From Variovorax sp. KK3 (GTDB lineage: Bacteria > Pseudomonadota > Gammaproteobacteria > Burkholderiales > Burkholderiaceae_C): 64,000 bases of DNA. Location: positions 36,127 to 100,126 of the forward strand of contig NZ_LYVO01000016.1 in assembly GCF_001984055.1 (NCBI RefSeq). Direction: 5' to 3'. Shown here one piece after another: positions 8,232 to 17,435 of the stretch. The first letter of the stretch is position 1. Every line of letters starts with the position of its first letter. The notes beneath the pieces are model-generated. The model saw nothing but the letters and a program-made list of their open reading frames with translations, made no database searches and was not told the DNA's origin. Both the position numbers and the translations under genes were made by a program.

Positions 8232-11200
8232 ATGACAACGAAATCCTTCGAGCTTCGCTTCCTGCCCTGGGTGGTCGCGGCCATCTGCGCGGTCGGCACC
8301 GGCGCCGCGCTGGCGCAGCTGGCCCCGGGCGCGCTGCCCACCGGTGGCACCGTGGTGGGTGGCCAGGCCTCCATCGTGCAGAACGGCACGACGCTCGCCA
8401 TTACGCAGACCTCGGCGCGGGCACTGGTCAATTTCTCGAGCTTCAACGTGGGCTCGGGTGCGCTGGTCGACATCCGCCAGCCCGGCGCGGCCGCCGCGCT
8501 GCTGGCCCGCGTGACCGGGCAGGACGCGTCGCAGATATACGGCCAGATCAAGGCCGACGGCGCGCTGTGGCTCATCAACCCGGCCGGCATCATGGTGGGG
8601 CAGGGCGCTCGCATCGACGTGGGCAGCTTCATCGCGAGCACGCTCAACGTGAGCGACACGGACTTCCTGGCCGGCCGGCTGACCTTCACGTCGCCGGGCG
8701 GCGCGGGCGCGCTGAGCAACGCGGGCACCATCACTGCCGCCGGCGGCGGCGGGCGCATCTACCTGGTGGCGCCCAAGATCGAGAACACGGGCACCCTGAA
8801 CGCGCCCGGTGGCGAAGTGCTGCTGGCTGCAGCGCAGAACGTGCAGCTCGTGGACACCGGTCACCCGGGCGTATCCATCGCACTCTCGGGCGCCGGCGGC
8901 GACGTGCGCAACCTGGGTCGCATCGTGGCCGAGGCCGGCCGCATCGGCCTGGGCGGTGCGCTGGTCGCCAACGCGGGCGAGATCAGCGCCAGCAGCGCCG
9001 TGAGCGAAGGCGGCCGCATCTTCCTGCGCGCCACCGAGCTCAAGACGAGCGCGACCTCGAACATCCACGCCAACGGCAGCTCGGGCGGCAACGTCGTGCT
9101 GGCCGCCGACCGGGCCGACATCGATGGGCGCATCTCCGCCACCGGCAGCGGCGGGCCGGGCGGGTTCGTCGACACCTCGGGCCACATCACGCTGAACGTG
9201 AAGCATGCGCCGACCGTGGGCAGGGGCGGCGAGTGGCTCATCGACCCGAGCGACCTCGAAGTGGTGGCCGGCGCGGGCGGCAGCGCCAGCGTCGAGAACG
9301 GCGTGATCGTGTCGACCGTCAACGGCACCACGATCGGTGCGGGCGTCATCACGGACCAACTGAACAGCGGCGCCAGCGTGGTGCTGGCCACGGGCAACGC
9401 AGGCACGGGCCAGGGCAACATCGTCGTCAACGCGGCGATCGACAAGACCGGCGGCGCAGACGCGCGCCTCACGTTGAGGGCGCACAACGACATCACGATC
9501 AACGCGCCGATCACGAGCAGCAGCGGCGCGCTGGACCTGGGCCTGAAGACCAACTTCTACGGCAACCCGGCAGACCCGGGCCATGCGGCCACCGTCAACG
9601 CCAACCTGAACCTGAACGGCGGTGTGCTCGAAGTCTCGCAAGGCGAGGCGCTGGGCAACGGCATCCTGAACATCGTCGGCGGCACCACGCGGCTCGACGG
9701 CAACGCAGCCATCCAGGCCGCGACGGTCAACGTGGGCGCGAACGGCAACCTGTCGATCGGCAACAGCCAATGGGTTCAAGGCGCCTGGGTCAACGACGGC
9801 GTCATCGAACTGCGTGACGGCGACGGCGCGCTGAACGTGAGCGGTAGCCTGGTCAACAACGGCCGGATCAACCTGACAGGCTCCGGCTTCTTCGGAATCA
9901 GCGGTGTGAGCGATGGCCAGAGCGTGACCAACAACGGCACGATCGCCAAGACCTCGGGCGGCGACCAGCAATTGACGTACATCGGCAGCGGCGCGGCCGG
10001 CCGCATCCAGGTCGACGCGGGCAGGCTCACGGTCGGCGACTCGACGGTGGGTGGCCACGTGGTCGTTGCCGCGGGAGCGAGCGTGGTGCTCGATGGCGCG
10101 AAGATCGCCGGCGGCACGAAGTTCGCAGGCCCGGGCGGCATGAAGTGGGCAGGCGGCGTCACGCTGCTGGGCGACGTGGAGATCGGCGCGAACGGGCCGA
10201 CCCTGACCAACGACCCCACGCGACTGACCTTGGTGCGTGGCCCGGGCTACCAGCTGACGACGCGCAACAGCGTCGGCATCGAAGGCACCTTCGTGCTCGA
10301 CGGCGACATGGTCTGGAACAACCACGGCATCGTGACCGTGGGCCAGGCGCAGATGGGCAACCTGGCCTTCAACACCAACGCCATCTTCAACAACCGGGCC
10401 GGCGGCGTCGTCGACGTGAAGGACGGTTCGCGCCTCGAGCTGTCGACCCAGACCACGATCAATAACGACGCCGGCGCGTTGCTGCGCGTCGCCTCGACCG
10501 AGACCAACAGCTTCAGCGGCGGCTACCAGGGTCGCCTCATCAACGCCGGCACGATCGTGAAGACGGGCATTGGTACGACGCCGGCCACGCTGACCAACCT
10601 GGCCGGCGGCGTGTTGAAGATCGACGAGGGCGGCTTCGGCGTCACGTTCTCGGAAGCCAACGCCAATGCGGGCACGGTCGAGATCGCCTCGGGCGCGGCG
10701 CTGCACAGCAGCGTCGACCTTCACAACACCGGAACGATCCGCGGCACGGGCAGCGTCGAACTCGGCGGGGGGCCGGGTGCCACGCTGGTCAACAGCGGCG
10801 TCGTGGCGCCCGGCGGATCGGACCAGGTCGGCACGCTGACGGTCAACGGCAACTTCACGCAGGACGCGCAAGGCGCGCTGAACGTTCGGCTTGCGGGCGG
10901 CAGTGCCGATGTGCTCCGCGTCGTGGGTGCGGTGCGGTTGGCGGGCACGGTGAATCTCTCGACGCCCAGCGGCGGCCTGCCGACGAATGGCGCCGTCGCC
11001 GATTTTCTGGTGACCAGCGGTGCCGGCGCCACGGGTGCCTTCTCGCAAGTCAACGCGCCTGCCATCATCACCTCGGCGACGACGGGCACGTTGTCGGTGC
11101 TCTATCCGGCATCGGGCGACACGGTGGCGCAGGTGAAGGCATCGACGGCGCCCACCGTGGTGGCGCTGCCGCCCATCACGCCTGCGCCGCCGCCGCCATC

Positions 11201-11519
11201 CTCGACGCCTGCACCGACACCCGCGCCGACACCCACGCCGACACCCACGCCGACGCCGTCACCGCCGCCCTCGGCCGACATCTGTGCCATCGCGCCGAAC
11301 TCGGCCTTGTGCCAAGTGCTGTCGCCCCCGACGGCGTCCGAGCCGGTGATGCCGGTCGTCAGGGCAGCGGCCGACGTGTTGAACGTCCTGACCACCACGC
11401 CTGCGGCAACCGACGTGAAAACGACCGACGAGATCGCGCTCGCGGTTTCCAAGGAAGTCGACTCGAAGACCGCCGCCGGCCCGACCAACCAGACCGTCAA
11501 GAAGATGTACTGCAACTGA
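8232..11519 (+). CDS. Two-partner secretion exoprotein (TpsA, filamentous haemagglutinin N-terminal domain)
   Basis: The protein has 1095 residues. A signal peptide ends near residue 29 and leads into the TPS domain, recognised by the hallmark motif NPAGIMVG (about residues 116-123) and [18 protein letters not shown]. Residues about 300-960 are repetitive beta-helix sequence rich in Gly, Asn and Thr (for example NNGTIAKT and [10 protein letters not shown]). A Pro/Thr linker of about 35 residues (near 980-1015) follows, then a C-terminal segment with Cys1018, Cys1027 and Cys1094, the last being the penultimate residue. It is short for an adhesin, lacks CDI-type motifs, and is probably a surface-attached or released adhesin exported by the upstream TpsB. 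Its exact role is unknown. Confidence 0.9.
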   Translation: MTTKSFELRFLPWVVAAICAVGTGAALAQLAPGALPTGGTVVGGQASIVQNGTTLAITQTSARALVNFSSFNVGSGALVDIRQPGAAAALLARVTGQDASQIYGQIKADGALWLINPAGIMVGQGARIDVGSFIASTLNVSDTDFLAGRLTFTSPGGAGALSNAGTITAAGGGGRIYLVAPKIENTGTLNAPGGEVLLAAAQNVQLVDTGHPGVSIALSGAGGDVRNLGRIVAEAGRIGLGGALVANAGEISASSAVSEGGRIFLRATELKTSATSNIHANGSSGGNVVLAADRADIDGRISATGSGGPGGFVDTSGHITLNVKHAPTVGRGGEWLIDPSDLEVVAGAGGSASVENGVIVSTVNGTTIGAGVITDQLNSGASVVLATGNAGTGQGNIVVNAAIDKTGGADARLTLRAHNDITINAPITSSSGALDLGLKTNFYGNPADPGHAATVNANLNLNGGVLEVSQGEALGNGILNIVGGTTRLDGNAAIQAATVNVGANGNLSIGNSQWVQGAWVNDGVIELRDGDGALNVSGSLVNNGRINLTGSGFFGISGVSDGQSVTNNGTIAKTSGGDQQLTYIGSGAAGRIQVDAGRLTVGDSTVGGHVVVAAGASVVLDGAKIAGGTKFAGPGGMKWAGGVTLLGDVEIGANGPTLTNDPTRLTLVRGPGYQLTTRNSVGIEGTFVLDGDMVWNNHGIVTVGQAQMGNLAFNTNAIFNNRAGGVVDVKDGSRLELSTQTTINNDAGALLRVASTETNSFSGGYQGRLINAGTIVKTGIGTTPATLTNLAGGVLKIDEGGFGVTFSEANANAGTVEIASGAALHSSVDLHNTGTIRGTGSVELGGGPGATLVNSGVVAPGGSDQVGTLTVNGNFTQDAQGALNVRLAGGSADVLRVVGAVRLAGTVNLSTPSGGLPTNGAVADFLVTSGAGATGAFSQVNAPAIITSATTGTLSVLYPASGDTVAQVKASTAPTVVALPPITPAPPPPSSTPAPTPAPTPTPTPTPTPSPPPSADICAIAPNSALCQVLSPPTASEPVMPVVRAAADVLNVLTTTPAATDVKTTDEIALAVSKEVDSKTAAGPTNQTVKKMYCN
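11214..11249 (+). repeat. 12-bp tandem repeat inside tpsA encoding the Pro/Thr linker
   Basis: Three consecutive 12-bp units of the form CCGACACCC(A/G)CG encode a repeating Pro-Thr-Pro-Thr/Ala linker just before the C-terminal Cys-containing segment of TpsA. The unit is a multiple of three, so gain or loss of copies changes linker length without shifting the frame. Confidence 0.75.
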
Positions 11520-11527
11520 GACCACCG

Positions 11528-11971
11528 ATGAAACGCACATCCCAACTCGCACTGTGGCTGGCCTTGTCGCTGACCGGCGCGTCCGCGTCGGCCCAGGTGG
11601 TCGGCGCCATCACCCACCTGGCCGGCCTGGTGGCCGCGCGGAGCCCGGAAGGCGCCACCCGGCTGCTCGCCGTCGACTCCAAGGTCAACCAGGGCGACAC
11701 GCTCACGACCGAAGCCCGCGGCTACGCGCTGCTGAAGTTCAGCGACGGCGCCGAACTCATGATGAAGCCGGACTCGGTGGTGGCGGTGACGCGCTACAGC
11801 TACGACCCGGCGCAGCCGCAGCTCGACCGCTCCGAGATCCATCTGGGCCAAGGCGGCTTCGTGAGCACGCCGGGCGCGCTCGGCAAGCGCAGCCCCGCCT
11901 CGACGGTGATCAAGACCCCCAAGGGCGACCTGCAAGGCGCCGCAACCCTCGACGTGATGGTGCAACCATGA
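11528..11971 (+). CDS. Secreted FecR-domain protein of the TPS cassette
   Basis: The protein has 147 residues. A signal peptide ends near residue 23 (ASASAQ), so it is periplasmic or secreted. The rest matches the FecR domain ([33 protein letters not shown], then [18 protein letters not shown]), a beta-sandwich fold. In classical FecR proteins this domain sits on a transmembrane anti-sigma factor; here the cytoplasmic and membrane parts are absent, so it is not an anti-sigma factor. Stand-alone FecR proteins do occur near TPS and autotransporter genes in betaproteobacteria. It starts 8 bp after tpsA and overlaps the next gene by ATGA, indicating one operon. A folding, capping or anchoring role for TpsA is an inference. 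Confidence 0.82.
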   Translation: MKRTSQLALWLALSLTGASASAQVVGAITHLAGLVAARSPEGATRLLAVDSKVNQGDTLTTEARGYALLKFSDGAELMMKPDSVVAVTRYSYDPAQPQLDRSEIHLGQGGFVSTPGALGKRSPASTVIKTPKGDLQGAATLDVMVQP

Positions 11972-12336
11972 AGAAGTCTTTACTGCTGATCGCGCTGGTG
12001 TCGACGCTGGGGACCACGGCGCCGGCGATGGCCACCGTGTTCATGCCGCAGTCCGGCGCGCCCACCTCGGCACCGCCGCCGCCGACGGCCGCGATGCCAC
12101 CCGGGCTCTACGTACACGTGCTCGACGGCCTCATCAGCGTGTCCAACTCCGGTGGCGCGCAAAGCTTCGCGGCAGGGCAGTTCGGCTTCACTCCGAGTCC
12201 GATGACGCCGCCGGTCGTGGTGCCGCAGAACCCGGGCCTGCAGTTCACGCCTCCGCCGGCGTTCAACGCGCAGGCGGCACCCACTGCGAGCGGCACTCCG
12301 GCGAAGTCCAACGGCGTGGACTGCGAAGTTCGCTAG
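11968..12336 (+). CDS. Small secreted protein of the TPS cassette
   Basis: The protein has 122 residues with a clean signal peptide ([22 protein letters not shown]). The mature part is rich in Pro, Ala and Thr with one short conserved-looking block, [29 protein letters not shown], and a single Cys near the C-terminus (VDCEVR). The block resembles the end of FecR-like or prefoldin-type beta strands but I do not recognise a family. Its start overlaps the stop of the FecR gene (ATGA), so translation is probably coupled. It is the last gene of the cassette and is followed directly by a strong hairpin. Function is unknown. Confidence 0.75.
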   Translation: MKKSLLLIALVSTLGTTAPAMATVFMPQSGAPTSAPPPPTAAMPPGLYVHVLDGLISVSNSGGAQSFAAGQFGFTPSPMTPPVVVPQNPGLQFTPPPAFNAQAAPTASGTPAKSNGVDCEVR

Positions 12337-12364
12337 CGCCCGCAAGCAGCCGCTGCTTCGGGCG
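12337..12364 (+). terminator. Hairpin directly after the TPS cassette
   Basis: Immediately after the stop codon the sequence folds into a stem of 12 pairs: CGCCCG(C)AAGCAG, loop CCG, CTGCTTCGGGCG, with one bulged C. No T-run follows, so it may be a weak or Rho-assisted terminator or a 3'-end stabiliser. Confidence 0.6.
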
Positions 12365-12516
12365 AGACGGCGCGGGGTGCGAGGCCTCGCTTGCCCTGTG
12401 CGCGCGCCAGGTGCGATGGAGCGCGGCGCAGGGGAGGCGCGCCGCCACTAGACTGTGCTGCCTGCGACCTCGCAGAATCCAAGCACAGGGCCGCTGCCGA
12501 GCAGCGACATTCAGCC

Positions 12517-13341
12517 ATGAACACACTGACGCGCTTCGCTCTCGCGCTGCTCTCGGCGGCGATTCTGGGATGCCAGTCGGCACCGCCGCCGCCCACCGCA
12601 GCGAGCACGCCGCCGATCGACGCACCGGCGGCCCAAGCCGCGCTGCTGCCGTTCGCATCCGACGAAGGCCTGCGCCGCCTGGCCAGCGCCGACGCCAAGC
12701 GCAACTTCGCAGCGCTCGCGAACCAGTTCGAAGCCCAGATCAACGGAACCTTCTGCGGCCCGACCACGGCGGCCATCGTGCTCAATGCCGTGCACACCCG
12801 CAGCGCCGACCTGCCACGCGACCGTGAACGCCTGCGTGACGGCGACCTGAAGAACCTGCCGCCCGGCGCCGACTTGATCGTGCCGCGCTACACCCAGGAC
12901 AACGTGATCCCCAAGGGCGCGAAGACCCGCGCGCAGGTGCTCGGCGAGCCGATGCTGATCAACGGCCAGAGCAAGCGCGACTTCGGCTATCAACTCCGCC
13001 AGTTCGACGAGATGCTGCGCGGCAACGGCCTCGTCACCCGTGCCGTGGTCGTCGACGACCGCATGCCCGAAGCCACGATCAGAGCGGAACTCATCGCCGC
13101 GCTGAACCGGCCCGACACCTACGCCGTCATCAACTACCGCCGCGAGGCCGTGGGGCAAAAGGGCGGCGGGCACATTTCGCCGCTTGGTGCGTACGACAAG
13201 GGTTCGGACTCCTTCCTCGTGCTCGACGTGAATCCGGCGGCGGCGAGCTGGGTGTGGATGCCGACGGCGACGTTGGTGCGGGGGATGAGGACCTTCGACA
13301 CCTTGGAGAACCGGGGGTACGTGATCGTGTCGGTGCGTTGA
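12517..13341 (+). CDS. Phytochelatin synthase-like lipoprotein
   Basis: The protein has 274 residues. The N-terminus is a lipoprotein signal with lipobox ILGC (Cys19), followed by a Pro/Ala linker. The remainder matches the phytochelatin synthase papain-like fold: catalytic Cys80 in GTFCGPTTAAIVLNA, His219 in GGGHISPLGAYD and Asp237 in LVLDV. Bacterial members of this family lack the eukaryotic C-terminal Cys-rich domain and mainly cleave glycine from glutathione or its conjugates. The lipid anchor places it in the periplasm or outer membrane. The ATG at 12517 is chosen because it starts the lipoprotein signal; an upstream in-frame ATG gives no sensible N-terminus. It seems monocistronic. Confidence 0.87.
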   Translation: MNTLTRFALALLSAAILGCQSAPPPPTAASTPPIDAPAAQAALLPFASDEGLRRLASADAKRNFAALANQFEAQINGTFCGPTTAAIVLNAVHTRSADLPRDRERLRDGDLKNLPPGADLIVPRYTQDNVIPKGAKTRAQVLGEPMLINGQSKRDFGYQLRQFDEMLRGNGLVTRAVVVDDRMPEATIRAELIAALNRPDTYAVINYRREAVGQKGGGHISPLGAYDKGSDSFLVLDVNPAAASWVWMPTATLVRGMRTFDTLENRGYVIVSVR

Positions 13342-13532
13342 GGGTCGACGAACATCCCTCTTCGAAAGCACGAGCCGGAAGATTTTCATGATGGCGCCGA
13401 ACGGCGATCGCATCCATCGTCAGATGTGGGGATGAATCGCGCTTCTCACCGACACATCCGTGGCCCCTGGCGATAGCATTGCCTGGCGCCCGCCGTCCGG
13501 CTCGGGCATTGGCAAAGTGCGGGGAACACGCG

Positions 13533-13994
13533 ATGGATCAACCGGCATGGTTCAAACAACTCGCATGGCAGGGCGGGGTGCACGTCGCGGCCCTCAACGA
13601 GAACCGCGCGCAGGTGCCTGAATTCACAGGCTGCTACGTTTTCACCGTGGGCAAGGTGCCTGTTGCCCCGGGACGCGTGTTGTATGTCGGAGAGGCGGCG
13701 CGCCAGTCTCTCCGCAGGCGCGTCGCTTCTTACTTGACCGACTTCCGAAGCAGGCCGGGCCCGCGCGGCCGGCAACACAAGGGCAAGGCCTTCATCCTCG
13801 AAGCACGCCAAAGGTCAGGTGACCACGGCATCTACGTCCAATGGGTGGAATACGGCGCAAGCCCCGCTGACATCCACACGCTCGAAGCCAGCTTGATCAA
13901 CTACCTGAACCCTGCGGCCAACGATCGTGTGGAGGAAGAGAGGCATCCGGTGCTCGCGGAATGGGAGCGTTTGAATCCACGGTTGATTCGGTGA
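13533..13994 (+). CDS. GIY-YIG nuclease-like protein
   Basis: The protein has 153 residues. It carries a degenerate GIY-YIG core: GCY at residues 33-35 replaces GIY, YVG at 51-53 replaces YIG, a basic RRR follows at 61-63, and the metal-binding Glu and terminal Asn fit E118 and N128 in [16 protein letters not shown]. Single-domain proteins of this kind are mostly uncharacterised nucleases. The larger spacing between the two motifs ([11 protein letters not shown]) is within the family range. The ATG at 13533 is preferred over an upstream in-frame start because the intervening residues do not belong to the domain. There is no obvious partner gene. Function beyond probable DNA cleavage is unknown. 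Confidence 0.75.
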   Translation: MDQPAWFKQLAWQGGVHVAALNENRAQVPEFTGCYVFTVGKVPVAPGRVLYVGEAARQSLRRRVASYLTDFRSRPGPRGRQHKGKAFILEARQRSGDHGIYVQWVEYGASPADIHTLEASLINYLNPAANDRVEEERHPVLAEWERLNPRLIR

Positions 13995-14100
13995 GCGCAT
14001 CGGTGGACTGCGGCAGTCCGATGGGCAGAAGCTGCGATTCGATCATCAGCGCGAACCGCGTACTTGTCGGATAGTCTTCAGGGCCGGAGTTCCCGAGCCG

Positions 14101-14262
14101 ATGCACCGCAAACCGCACCTTCCCGAAAAAACCTGCCCAAGCTGTGGGCGGCGCTTCAGCTGGCGTAAGAAGTGGGCCAGTGTGTGGGACGAAGTCAAAT
14201 ACTGCTCCGAGCGCTGCCGGCGCAACCGCGCCAACTCGCAGCCGCCGAGCGCGTCGCCGTGA
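14101..14262 (+). CDS. DUF2256 zinc-ribbon protein
   Basis: This 53-residue protein is the DUF2256 family: a basic N-terminus, then [14 protein letters not shown] and a second pair in [10 protein letters not shown], together a four-Cys zinc ribbon. The family is conserved in proteobacteria and often lies near photolyase, cryptochrome or short-chain dehydrogenase genes. Here an SDR gene follows directly: its frame has a GTG overlapping this stop codon and an ATG 33 bp further on. The start is the only ATG in frame at a sensible place. Function is unknown; nucleic-acid binding is possible from the charge and zinc ribbon. Confidence 0.85.
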   Translation: MHRKPHLPEKTCPSCGRRFSWRKKWASVWDEVKYCSERCRRNRANSQPPSASP

Positions 14263-14294
14263 CCGGGCTCTGCGCGCGACAAGCCGTCAACCCC

Positions 14295-14993
14295 ATGCAA
14301 TCACTGCCATCTGCCTACCGCGCCCTCGTGATTGGCGCCTCGGGCGCCATCGGTGGCGCCCTGGTCACCTCGTTGCGCGCAGACCCGCGCTGCGGCTCTG
14401 TCCTCGCGTTGGGGCGGGCAAGCGCGCCAGCGCTGGACTTCGAGTCCCCAGCCAGCATCGCCGAAGCCGCGCAAGCACTGAGCGCGCAGGGCCCGTGGCA
14501 CCTGGTGGTGGTGGCCACCGGCATGCTGCAAGGCCCCACGGGCAGCCCTGAGAAGCGCTTGAGCGATGTCGGCGCGCAGCACATGGCCGCGAGCTTCGCG
14601 GTCAACACGATCGGGCCGGCGCTGGCGTTGGCGCACTTGGCACCGCAACTGGCGCGCGACGAGCGCAGTGTGTTCGCCGTGCTGTCGGCCAAGCTCGGCA
14701 GCATCGGCGACAACCGGCTGGGCGGCTGGTATAGCTATCGTGCCTCCAAAACGGCGCTCAACATGGTGATCAAGACGGCAGCGATCGAGATGGCTCGCAC
14801 CCACCCCCGCGCCGTGCTCGCTGCGATGCATCCGGGTACCGTGGACTCCCGCCTCTCGGCGCCGTTTCGCGGCGCGCAGATCGGGCGGCCTGCCGAGCTT
14901 GCGGCAAACGATCTCCTCGCCGTGCTCGACAGGTTGAGCCCGGCGGACAGCGGAGGATTCTGGGCTTACGACGGTGAGCGCCTGCCGTGGTGA
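14295..14993 (+). CDS. SDR family NAD(P)-dependent oxidoreductase
   Basis: The protein has 232 residues with a classic short-chain dehydrogenase Rossmann fold. The cofactor loop is VIGASGAIGGAL (residues about 10-21), followed by the catalytic Ser region (LSAKLGSIG) and YxxxK in WYSYRASKTALN. The length and the LDF-type acidic residue after strand 2 resemble the C-factor-like SDRs. The ATG at 14295 sits just before the Rossmann strand; a GTG at 14259 overlapping the DUF2256 stop is an alternative that adds 12 residues. The substrate is unknown. Co-transcription with DUF2256 is likely from the spacing. Confidence 0.85.
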   Translation: MQSLPSAYRALVIGASGAIGGALVTSLRADPRCGSVLALGRASAPALDFESPASIAEAAQALSAQGPWHLVVVATGMLQGPTGSPEKRLSDVGAQHMAASFAVNTIGPALALAHLAPQLARDERSVFAVLSAKLGSIGDNRLGGWYSYRASKTALNMVIKTAAIEMARTHPRAVLAAMHPGTVDSRLSAPFRGAQIGRPAELAANDLLAVLDRLSPADSGGFWAYDGERLPW

Positions 14994-15129
14994 AGACTCC
15001 GTTCGCTCGCGGCTAGGCAAGCTATGCGCCACATGCACTTCGGGGCGATGTCCCCGAACCGTTACCCTCGGGAACTCGAACTCTTCGCGACGCGCGCAAG
15101 CGCTTCCTTTTTCAGTCCCACCCTTGCCA

Positions 15130-15606
15130 ATGACCGAACCGATTGCCCCCATCCAGGAACCCACGCTATGGAGCGACGAGCGCTGGACCGCGCGCGTCAT
15201 CAAGAACGAAGACGACGACGGATGGGCGGTGTCGATGACGCGGCATGGCGACCCGGAGCCTGCGCTGGTCGGCCCGTGGACCATGGGCCGCGACAAGAAG
15301 AACCCGAAGCCGCTCGACGCGCCTGCCTTTCACACACTGGTCAAGACCGCCACCGAAGTGCTGCGCCGCCACGAGCAGCAACTGCATGCGCGGCTCCACA
15401 AGAGCGTGAGCGTCGGTGCGGGCTCGGAGCGCGTCCGGGTGTCCTTGCAGATCGTTCCTGATGAGGACAACCCGCATGCCATCTTGAGCGCGGTCGACGA
15501 ATCGGGCGACACGCTCGGCGAAGTGCGCGTGCCGCCGACCTTCAAGCTGAACGCGGACACCGCTTCCGCCTGGATCGAAGGCGGCTATGAGCGGCCTTCG
15601 CGCTGA
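15130..15606 (+). CDS. Conserved hypothetical protein
   Basis: The protein has 158 residues, is acidic and soluble, and has no signal peptide or membrane segment. The N-terminal half alternates Trp and charged residues (LWSDERWTARVIKNEDDDGWAVSM), the middle is a basic amphipathic helix (FHTLVKTATEVLRRHEQQLHARLHK), and the C-terminal half predicts beta strands. I do not recognise a family, although codon use and GC match its neighbours, so it is very probably a real gene. The ATG at 15130 is the first in frame after the preceding non-coding stretch. It is convergent with the DUF427 gene, 25 bp away. Confidence 0.7.
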   Translation: MTEPIAPIQEPTLWSDERWTARVIKNEDDDGWAVSMTRHGDPEPALVGPWTMGRDKKNPKPLDAPAFHTLVKTATEVLRRHEQQLHARLHKSVSVGAGSERVRVSLQIVPDEDNPHAILSAVDESGDTLGEVRVPPTFKLNADTASAWIEGGYERPSR

Positions 15607-15631
15607 TTCGCCGAACAAGGAACGCTGCGCA

Positions 15632-16213
15632 TCACCACCCGGCCGAGCCGGGCGAGCCCTTGAACGGGCCGACGAGTTCGGGCGTGATCCAACCGGCGTA
15701 GAAGCGACCCGGCTGCGCCAACACGCGAACATCATCGACCAGGCACTCGAGCTGTTGCGGATAGAACGCGACGTGGTCGCGCAATGCCGCGTAGGTCAGT
15801 TCAGGCTGAGGGTAGAACCATGCCGCCGCTTCGAAGCGTTGCTTGCCGGCAATGACCGTCAGGTAGTGCGCCTCGCCTTTCCACTCGCAATGCGAAGTGC
15901 CTGCTGCCGCGGTCAACGCATCGGGTCGCACATCGGCTCGCGGCAGATAGAAGGTCGGCGGGCTGGCGGTTTCGAGCAGGCGCAACGCGTTGCGGGTGCG
16001 CGCGATCTCTACATCGCCACTGCGCACGACGATCTCGCGCCGGTCGGCCTCGATGCGCGGCGGGCGCGGATAGTCCCACACCGATTCCTGGCCGGGGCCC
16101 GGCGTTTCCGCGAAGGGTGGGCGGGCATCGCCCACATGGCGCCATTGCGCGCGTGCATGTTGGAGCCGCGCGATCTCTTCGGCACTGTCGTTTAGGGATC
16201 TTCGGGAAGTCAT
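15632..16213 (-). CDS. DUF427 domain-containing protein
   Basis: The protein has 193 residues and matches DUF427, a small beta-tent fold. The recognisable parts are ESVWDYPRPPRIE near the start of the domain, TSHCEWKGEAHYLTV (the conserved CxWKG block, about residues 115-129), then AAWFYPQPELTYAALRDHVAFYP and the terminal GRFYAGWITPELVGPFKG. Family members are widespread in bacteria and fungi and still lack a defined reaction. There is no signal peptide. It is divergent from the CopD-like gene with only 47 bp between the start codons, so the two promoters must overlap or lie inside the coding ends. Confidence 0.88.
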   Translation of the reverse strand: MTSRRSLNDSAEEIARLQHARAQWRHVGDARPPFAETPGPGQESVWDYPRPPRIEADRREIVVRSGDVEIARTRNALRLLETASPPTFYLPRADVRPDALTAAAGTSHCEWKGEAHYLTVIAGKQRFEAAAWFYPQPELTYAALRDHVAFYPQQLECLVDDVRVLAQPGRFYAGWITPELVGPFKGSPGSAGW

Positions 16214-16260
16214 GCGGCATTCTTGCGTCGCGACGGCCCCGAAGTCGACTACGCTGCGGC

Positions 16261-16725
16261 ATGCCCATCCTCCCTTCCGTCCTACTCCTCCTCCATCTTC
16301 TTGCCGCCACCTTCTGGGTCGGCGGCATGGCCATCATGCATTTCGCCGTTCGCCCGGCCGCCGTCGAGATGCTCGAACCGCCGAAGCGACTGGGCTTCAT
16401 GGTCGGCGCGCTCTCGCGGTTCTTCGTCGGCGTGTCCGTGTCGATCGTCGTGTTGCTCGCGAGCGGCCTCTGGATGGTGATGCTCGCCGGCGGCTTCGGC
16501 CGTGTGCACTGGAGCGTGCATGCGATGTTTGGGATCGGCTTGCTCATGATGGCTCTGTTCCTGCACATCCGGTTCGCGCCCTATCCGAGGCTGCGCCGCG
16601 CCGTTGCGGCCAGTGAATGGCCGCTTGCCGCTGCGCAACTGGGGAGCATTCGCAAGCTGGTGGCAGTGAATCTTGGGCTTGGCGTGTTGGTGTTTGTCGT
16701 TGCCGTGCTTGGTCGGGCGATGTAG
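16261..16725 (+). CDS. CopD-like integral membrane protein
   Basis: The protein has 154 residues and four predicted transmembrane helices: LPSVLLLLHLLAATFWVGGM, GVSVSIVVLLASGLWMVML, AMFGIGLLMMALFLHI and VNLGLGVLVFVVAVLG. The pattern HLLAATFWVGGM near the N-terminus is typical of the copper resistance protein D (CopD) family, where the His and following residues face the membrane. Stand-alone CopD-like proteins are common and not all handle copper, so substrate is uncertain. There is no copC or copper oxidase nearby. It is convergent with the methyltransferase gene, with about 96 bp between, in which I see no clear terminator. Confidence 0.8.
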   Translation: MPILPSVLLLLHLLAATFWVGGMAIMHFAVRPAAVEMLEPPKRLGFMVGALSRFFVGVSVSIVVLLASGLWMVMLAGGFGRVHWSVHAMFGIGLLMMALFLHIRFAPYPRLRRAVAASEWPLAAAQLGSIRKLVAVNLGLGVLVFVVAVLGRAM

Positions 16726-16821
16726 TACGAGCATGAAGCGGGGGTGCAGGCATCGCGCCGTATGCCCGCATTGCAGCGCGCCTGGACCACCGGCATTGGC
16801 CAGAAGCGTACGCTCAGTGAA

Positions 16822-17358
16822 TCATTCCGGCCGCCACGGGCTCATCCTCGGTATCCAGCGCGGGACGGCGGCGCGGAAGGCCTCGTACTCTTTTCCGAAC
16901 GTCTGCTCGAGCATGGGTTCTTCGTATGCCAAGACGAAGACGTGAAACAAGAGCCAGAGCAGCGCCCCATACCCGATGAGTCGCGAATCGCACAACAGCA
17001 ACGCTTGACCCAGAATGATGGCAATGACCGCGACGTATATCGGATTGCGCACATAACGGTAGAGCCCGGTCACCACGAGGTTCAGGGGCGGCGCGATGGG
17101 CGCGGGGGTGCCGAGACCCTGCAGCGCGAACCGCGCGAATGCGTCAACGAGCCCAGGCACGCCGGCCAGAATCATCATCGCGCCGAGGCCGCGTATGGGC
17201 TCCAGACCCAGGAACGGCGGCTGGATCTGCCAACCTGTGATCGACCATGGAACGAGCGCCGCGAGCGTACACGGGGCGACGACGAAGAAAGCCGCCGAGC
17301 CCAGGACGGCGATGGATCGCCGCATGGCGGTTCCCGACATTCGTCGATGCGAGTTCAT
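16822..17358 (-). CDS. Isoprenylcysteine carboxyl methyltransferase (ICMT/PEMT) family protein
   Basis: The protein has 178 residues and several membrane helices. The diagnostic C-terminal block is present: VTGLYRYVRNPIYVAVIAIILGQALL, the cofactor and substrate motif of the ICMT/PEMT superfamily, followed by the terminal YEEPMLEQTFGKEYEAFRAAVPRWIPR. Bacterial members have no prenylated protein substrates and are thought to methylate lipids or other hydrophobic acceptors with S-adenosylmethionine. The ATG at 17358 has a strong AAGGAGG seven bases upstream. It lies 77 bp downstream of the sigma-factor gene and is probably in the same transcript. Confidence 0.87.
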   Translation of the reverse strand: MNSHRRMSGTAMRRSIAVLGSAAFFVVAPCTLAALVPWSITGWQIQPPFLGLEPIRGLGAMMILAGVPGLVDAFARFALQGLGTPAPIAPPLNLVVTGLYRYVRNPIYVAVIAIILGQALLLCDSRLIGYGALLWLLFHVFVLAYEEPMLEQTFGKEYEAFRAAVPRWIPRMSPWRPE

Positions 17359-17435
17359 GGCGACCTCCTTGGACAGAACGGCTCAGCTTCCCGTTGCCGA
17401 ATGGTTTCGACGATGGGCTCTTGCTAGAAACTGCT

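Noticed and set aside
6558..11048. Long open reading frame on the minus strand across the TPS genes
   Set aside because: It lies opposite tpsB and tpsA, is rich in Arg, Ala and His without any domain, and results from the codon bias of the high-GC plus-strand genes.
11214..11262. CRISPR-like or microsatellite array
   Set aside because: Three 12-bp units without spacers inside an open frame; they encode a Pro/Thr linker.
8232..11519. Contact-dependent inhibition toxin (CdiA)
   Set aside because: The protein is too short, has no VENN-type motif or toxin domain and no immunity gene follows.
11528..11971. FecR-type anti-sigma regulator of an iron transport system
   Set aside because: There is a signal peptide but no cytoplasmic domain or membrane helix, and no FecI or TonB receptor gene is nearby.
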